Assembly (NCBI GenBank): GCA_017501865.1
Contig: JAFVWD010000026.1
Span: 1 to 6,534 of the forward strand
Length of the DNA: 6,534 nt
Direction: 5' to 3'
DNA from: Clostridia bacterium
Lineage (GTDB): Bacteria > Bacillota > Clostridia > Oscillospirales > Acutalibacteraceae
Shown: positions 5,241 to 6,534 of the stretch, in pieces
How positions within the stretch are numbered: position 1 is the first letter of the stretch
Layout: each line of letters starts with the position of its first letter
Program-made: the position numbers and the translations under genes
Notes under the pieces: model-generated
The model's input: the letters and a program-made list of their open reading frames with translations, nothing else
Database searches by the model: none
What the model was told of the DNA's origin: nothing

Positions 5241-6534
5241 ATGGATAAACAAAAAACGAATAATACAGAAAGCAAAGAGCTGGGTATATCGCTTGATAAA
5301 AAAACGGTTATAGCCATTCTTTCGGCACTCGTGGTAATTATGGTGCTTGTGGGTGTTCTGACACAGGTTTTGCCCCGCGGTGAATACGATGTTATAGAGA
5401 AAGACGGCTACGAGCAAATTGTAAACGGTACATATACAGAGCTTAATGACTATAAAATGCCGGTATGGAAGATTTTTTTAGCGCCGATTCTTTGTTTTAC
5501 AAGCAGCTATGCAGGTACAGGAATTCTGATTATTGCAATGGTTGTTCTGATTGGCGGAGCTTTCCTTATACTCGACAAATGCGGTGTTATGAAGTTTATG
5601 ATGGCTTCTCTCATTAAAAAATTCAGCAACAGAAAATATGTACTGATGGCAATTATAATTTTTTGTTGTATGGCATTAAGCTCGGTTGCGGGTGTGCTTG
5701 AGGAATCTGTTACACTTGTACCTATAGCTGTCGCGGTGTCGCTGGCTTTAGGTTGGGACTCATTAGTAGGTTTAGGTCTTAGCCTTGTGTCTATTGCATG
5801 GGGATTTACAGCAGCAACTTTTAATCCCTTTAATGTAGCAACTGTTCAGAAGCTTGCAGGATTAGAGGTTTTTTCAGGCCTTTCATTGAGATTGCTTGTA
5901 TTCGCAGGGGTTTATTTAATTCTTTTTGCATTCCTTTTTGTTTATGCGAGAAGAATAGAGAAAAATCCTCAGAAATCTTTAGTTTATGAGTCAGATAAGG
6001 CTCTCAGAGAAAAATATAAAATTGAAGATGTTGATGCAGTTTTAAGTAATGAGGAAACAAAAAAAGGTGCTAAAGCATTTCTTATTTGTATGTTTATAGA
6101 TGTTTTAGCAATAATTGCAGATTTTGTAATGGATTTAGGCGGAGCACTTTCTCTGCCTGCAATGGCAATTCTTTTTACTGTAGGTGGAATTCTTGCAGGA
6201 TATTTTACAGGTCTCAGGGGTAGGGCACTCGTAAAAAGCTTTCTGACAGGCGCAAAAACCATTGCCCCCGTAATTCCTGTAGTTATTTTTGTTGTAGCTA
6301 TTTCTTACATTTTGGCAGAAGCAAAAATTATGCATACAATACTTTTTAATGTTTACAACCTTTTACAAGGTCTTTCACCTTATGTTGCAATAATTTTACT
6401 CTTCTTGCTTATTGCGTTTTTAGAGTTTTTTATAGGAAGTGGTACTGCAAAAGCATTTTTAATTATGCCTTTAATAGCACCTCTTTCTGATTTGGTCGGT
6501 ATTACAAGGCAGTCGATAGTAACAACCTTTTGCC
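5241..6534 (+). CDS. YfcC/ArcD-like membrane transporter, C-terminus outside window
   Basis: The frame stays open for 431 codons to the window end, so the gene is partial. The ATG directly follows the upstream TAA, with AAAGGAA (5224-5230) 10 nt before it. A hydrophilic start precedes TM1 (about 22-45), then many membrane segments, with a charged cytoplasmic-type loop at about 235-276. Motifs fit the YfcC branch of the DcuC/anaerobic carrier superfamily: EESVTLVP (154-161), FNPFNVATVQ (194-203) and GSGTAKAFLIMPLIAPLSDL (399-418). The last is the second re-entrant hairpin region. E. coli YfcC has about 500 residues, so roughly 70-80 are probably missing. Family members include putative basic amino-acid antiporters, and pairing with an ornithine cyclodeaminase-like gene favours ornithine or arginine as substrate. 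A dicarboxylate or peptide substrate cannot be excluded. Confidence 0.85.
   Translation, partial: MDKQKTNNTESKELGISLDKKTVIAILSALVVIMVLVGVLTQVLPRGEYDVIEKDGYEQIVNGTYTELNDYKMPVWKIFLAPILCFTSSYAGTGILIIAMVVLIGGAFLILDKCGVMKFMMASLIKKFSNRKYVLMAIIIFCCMALSSVAGVLEESVTLVPIAVAVSLALGWDSLVGLGLSLVSIAWGFTAATFNPFNVATVQKLAGLEVFSGLSLRLLVFAGVYLILFAFLFVYARRIEKNPQKSLVYESDKALREKYKIEDVDAVLSNEETKKGAKAFLICMFIDVLAIIADFVMDLGGALSLPAMAILFTVGGILAGYFTGLRGRALVKSFLTGAKTIAPVIPVVIFVVAISYILAEAKIMHTILFNVYNLLQGLSPYVAIILLFLLIAFLEFFIGSGTAKAFLIMPLIAPLSDLVGITRQSIVTTFC

Overview
The window looks like chromosomal DNA from a low-GC Firmicute, most likely a gut-type clostridium. This is inferred from the strong AT bias, A/T-rich promoters of SigA type, strong AGGAGG-like ribosome sites, and protein families that resemble clostridial versions. 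No marker fixes the species. There is no CRISPR array, transposase, phage gene or toxin system. The most unusual parts are small non-coding elements near the left end and a probable ornithine-to-proline operon at the right end.

Left part (1-840, no protein gene). A complete tRNA-Pro(GGG) gene lies on the minus strand (159-234), with its own promoter and a strong intrinsic terminator. Beyond that terminator, at the window edge, there is an exact second copy of the tRNA 3' end (1-26). It is followed by a GC-rich cluster of small hairpins bounded by inverted T-arm sequence (19-98). On the plus strand, a good promoter (429-457) and a strong terminator (533-577) define a transcript of about 114 nt. 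It contains no start codon but has three C-rich motifs, one of them in the terminator loop, so it is a candidate small regulatory RNA.

Middle part (738-3355, plus strand). A consensus-like promoter with a leader hairpin drives a six-TM methyl-accepting chemotaxis protein that has no evident extracellular sensor domain. A weak terminator-like hairpin separates it from mltG, the endolytic murein transglycosylase, which may be reached by read-through. A 30-bp perfect palindrome then serves as a shared terminator for mltG and the convergent trmB.

Right part (3372-6534). trmB (tRNA m7G46 methyltransferase, minus strand) and a two-gene plus-strand operon diverge from back-to-back promoters. The first operon gene encodes a stand-alone TIGR00300/LOR-SDH-type protein, the family that includes the archaeal NAD-dependent ornithine cyclodeaminase. 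Its stop codon abuts the start of the second gene, a YfcC/ArcD-like integral membrane transporter cut off by the window end. The pair suggests uptake or exchange of ornithine or arginine coupled to proline formation. That function is inferred from family membership and gene order.
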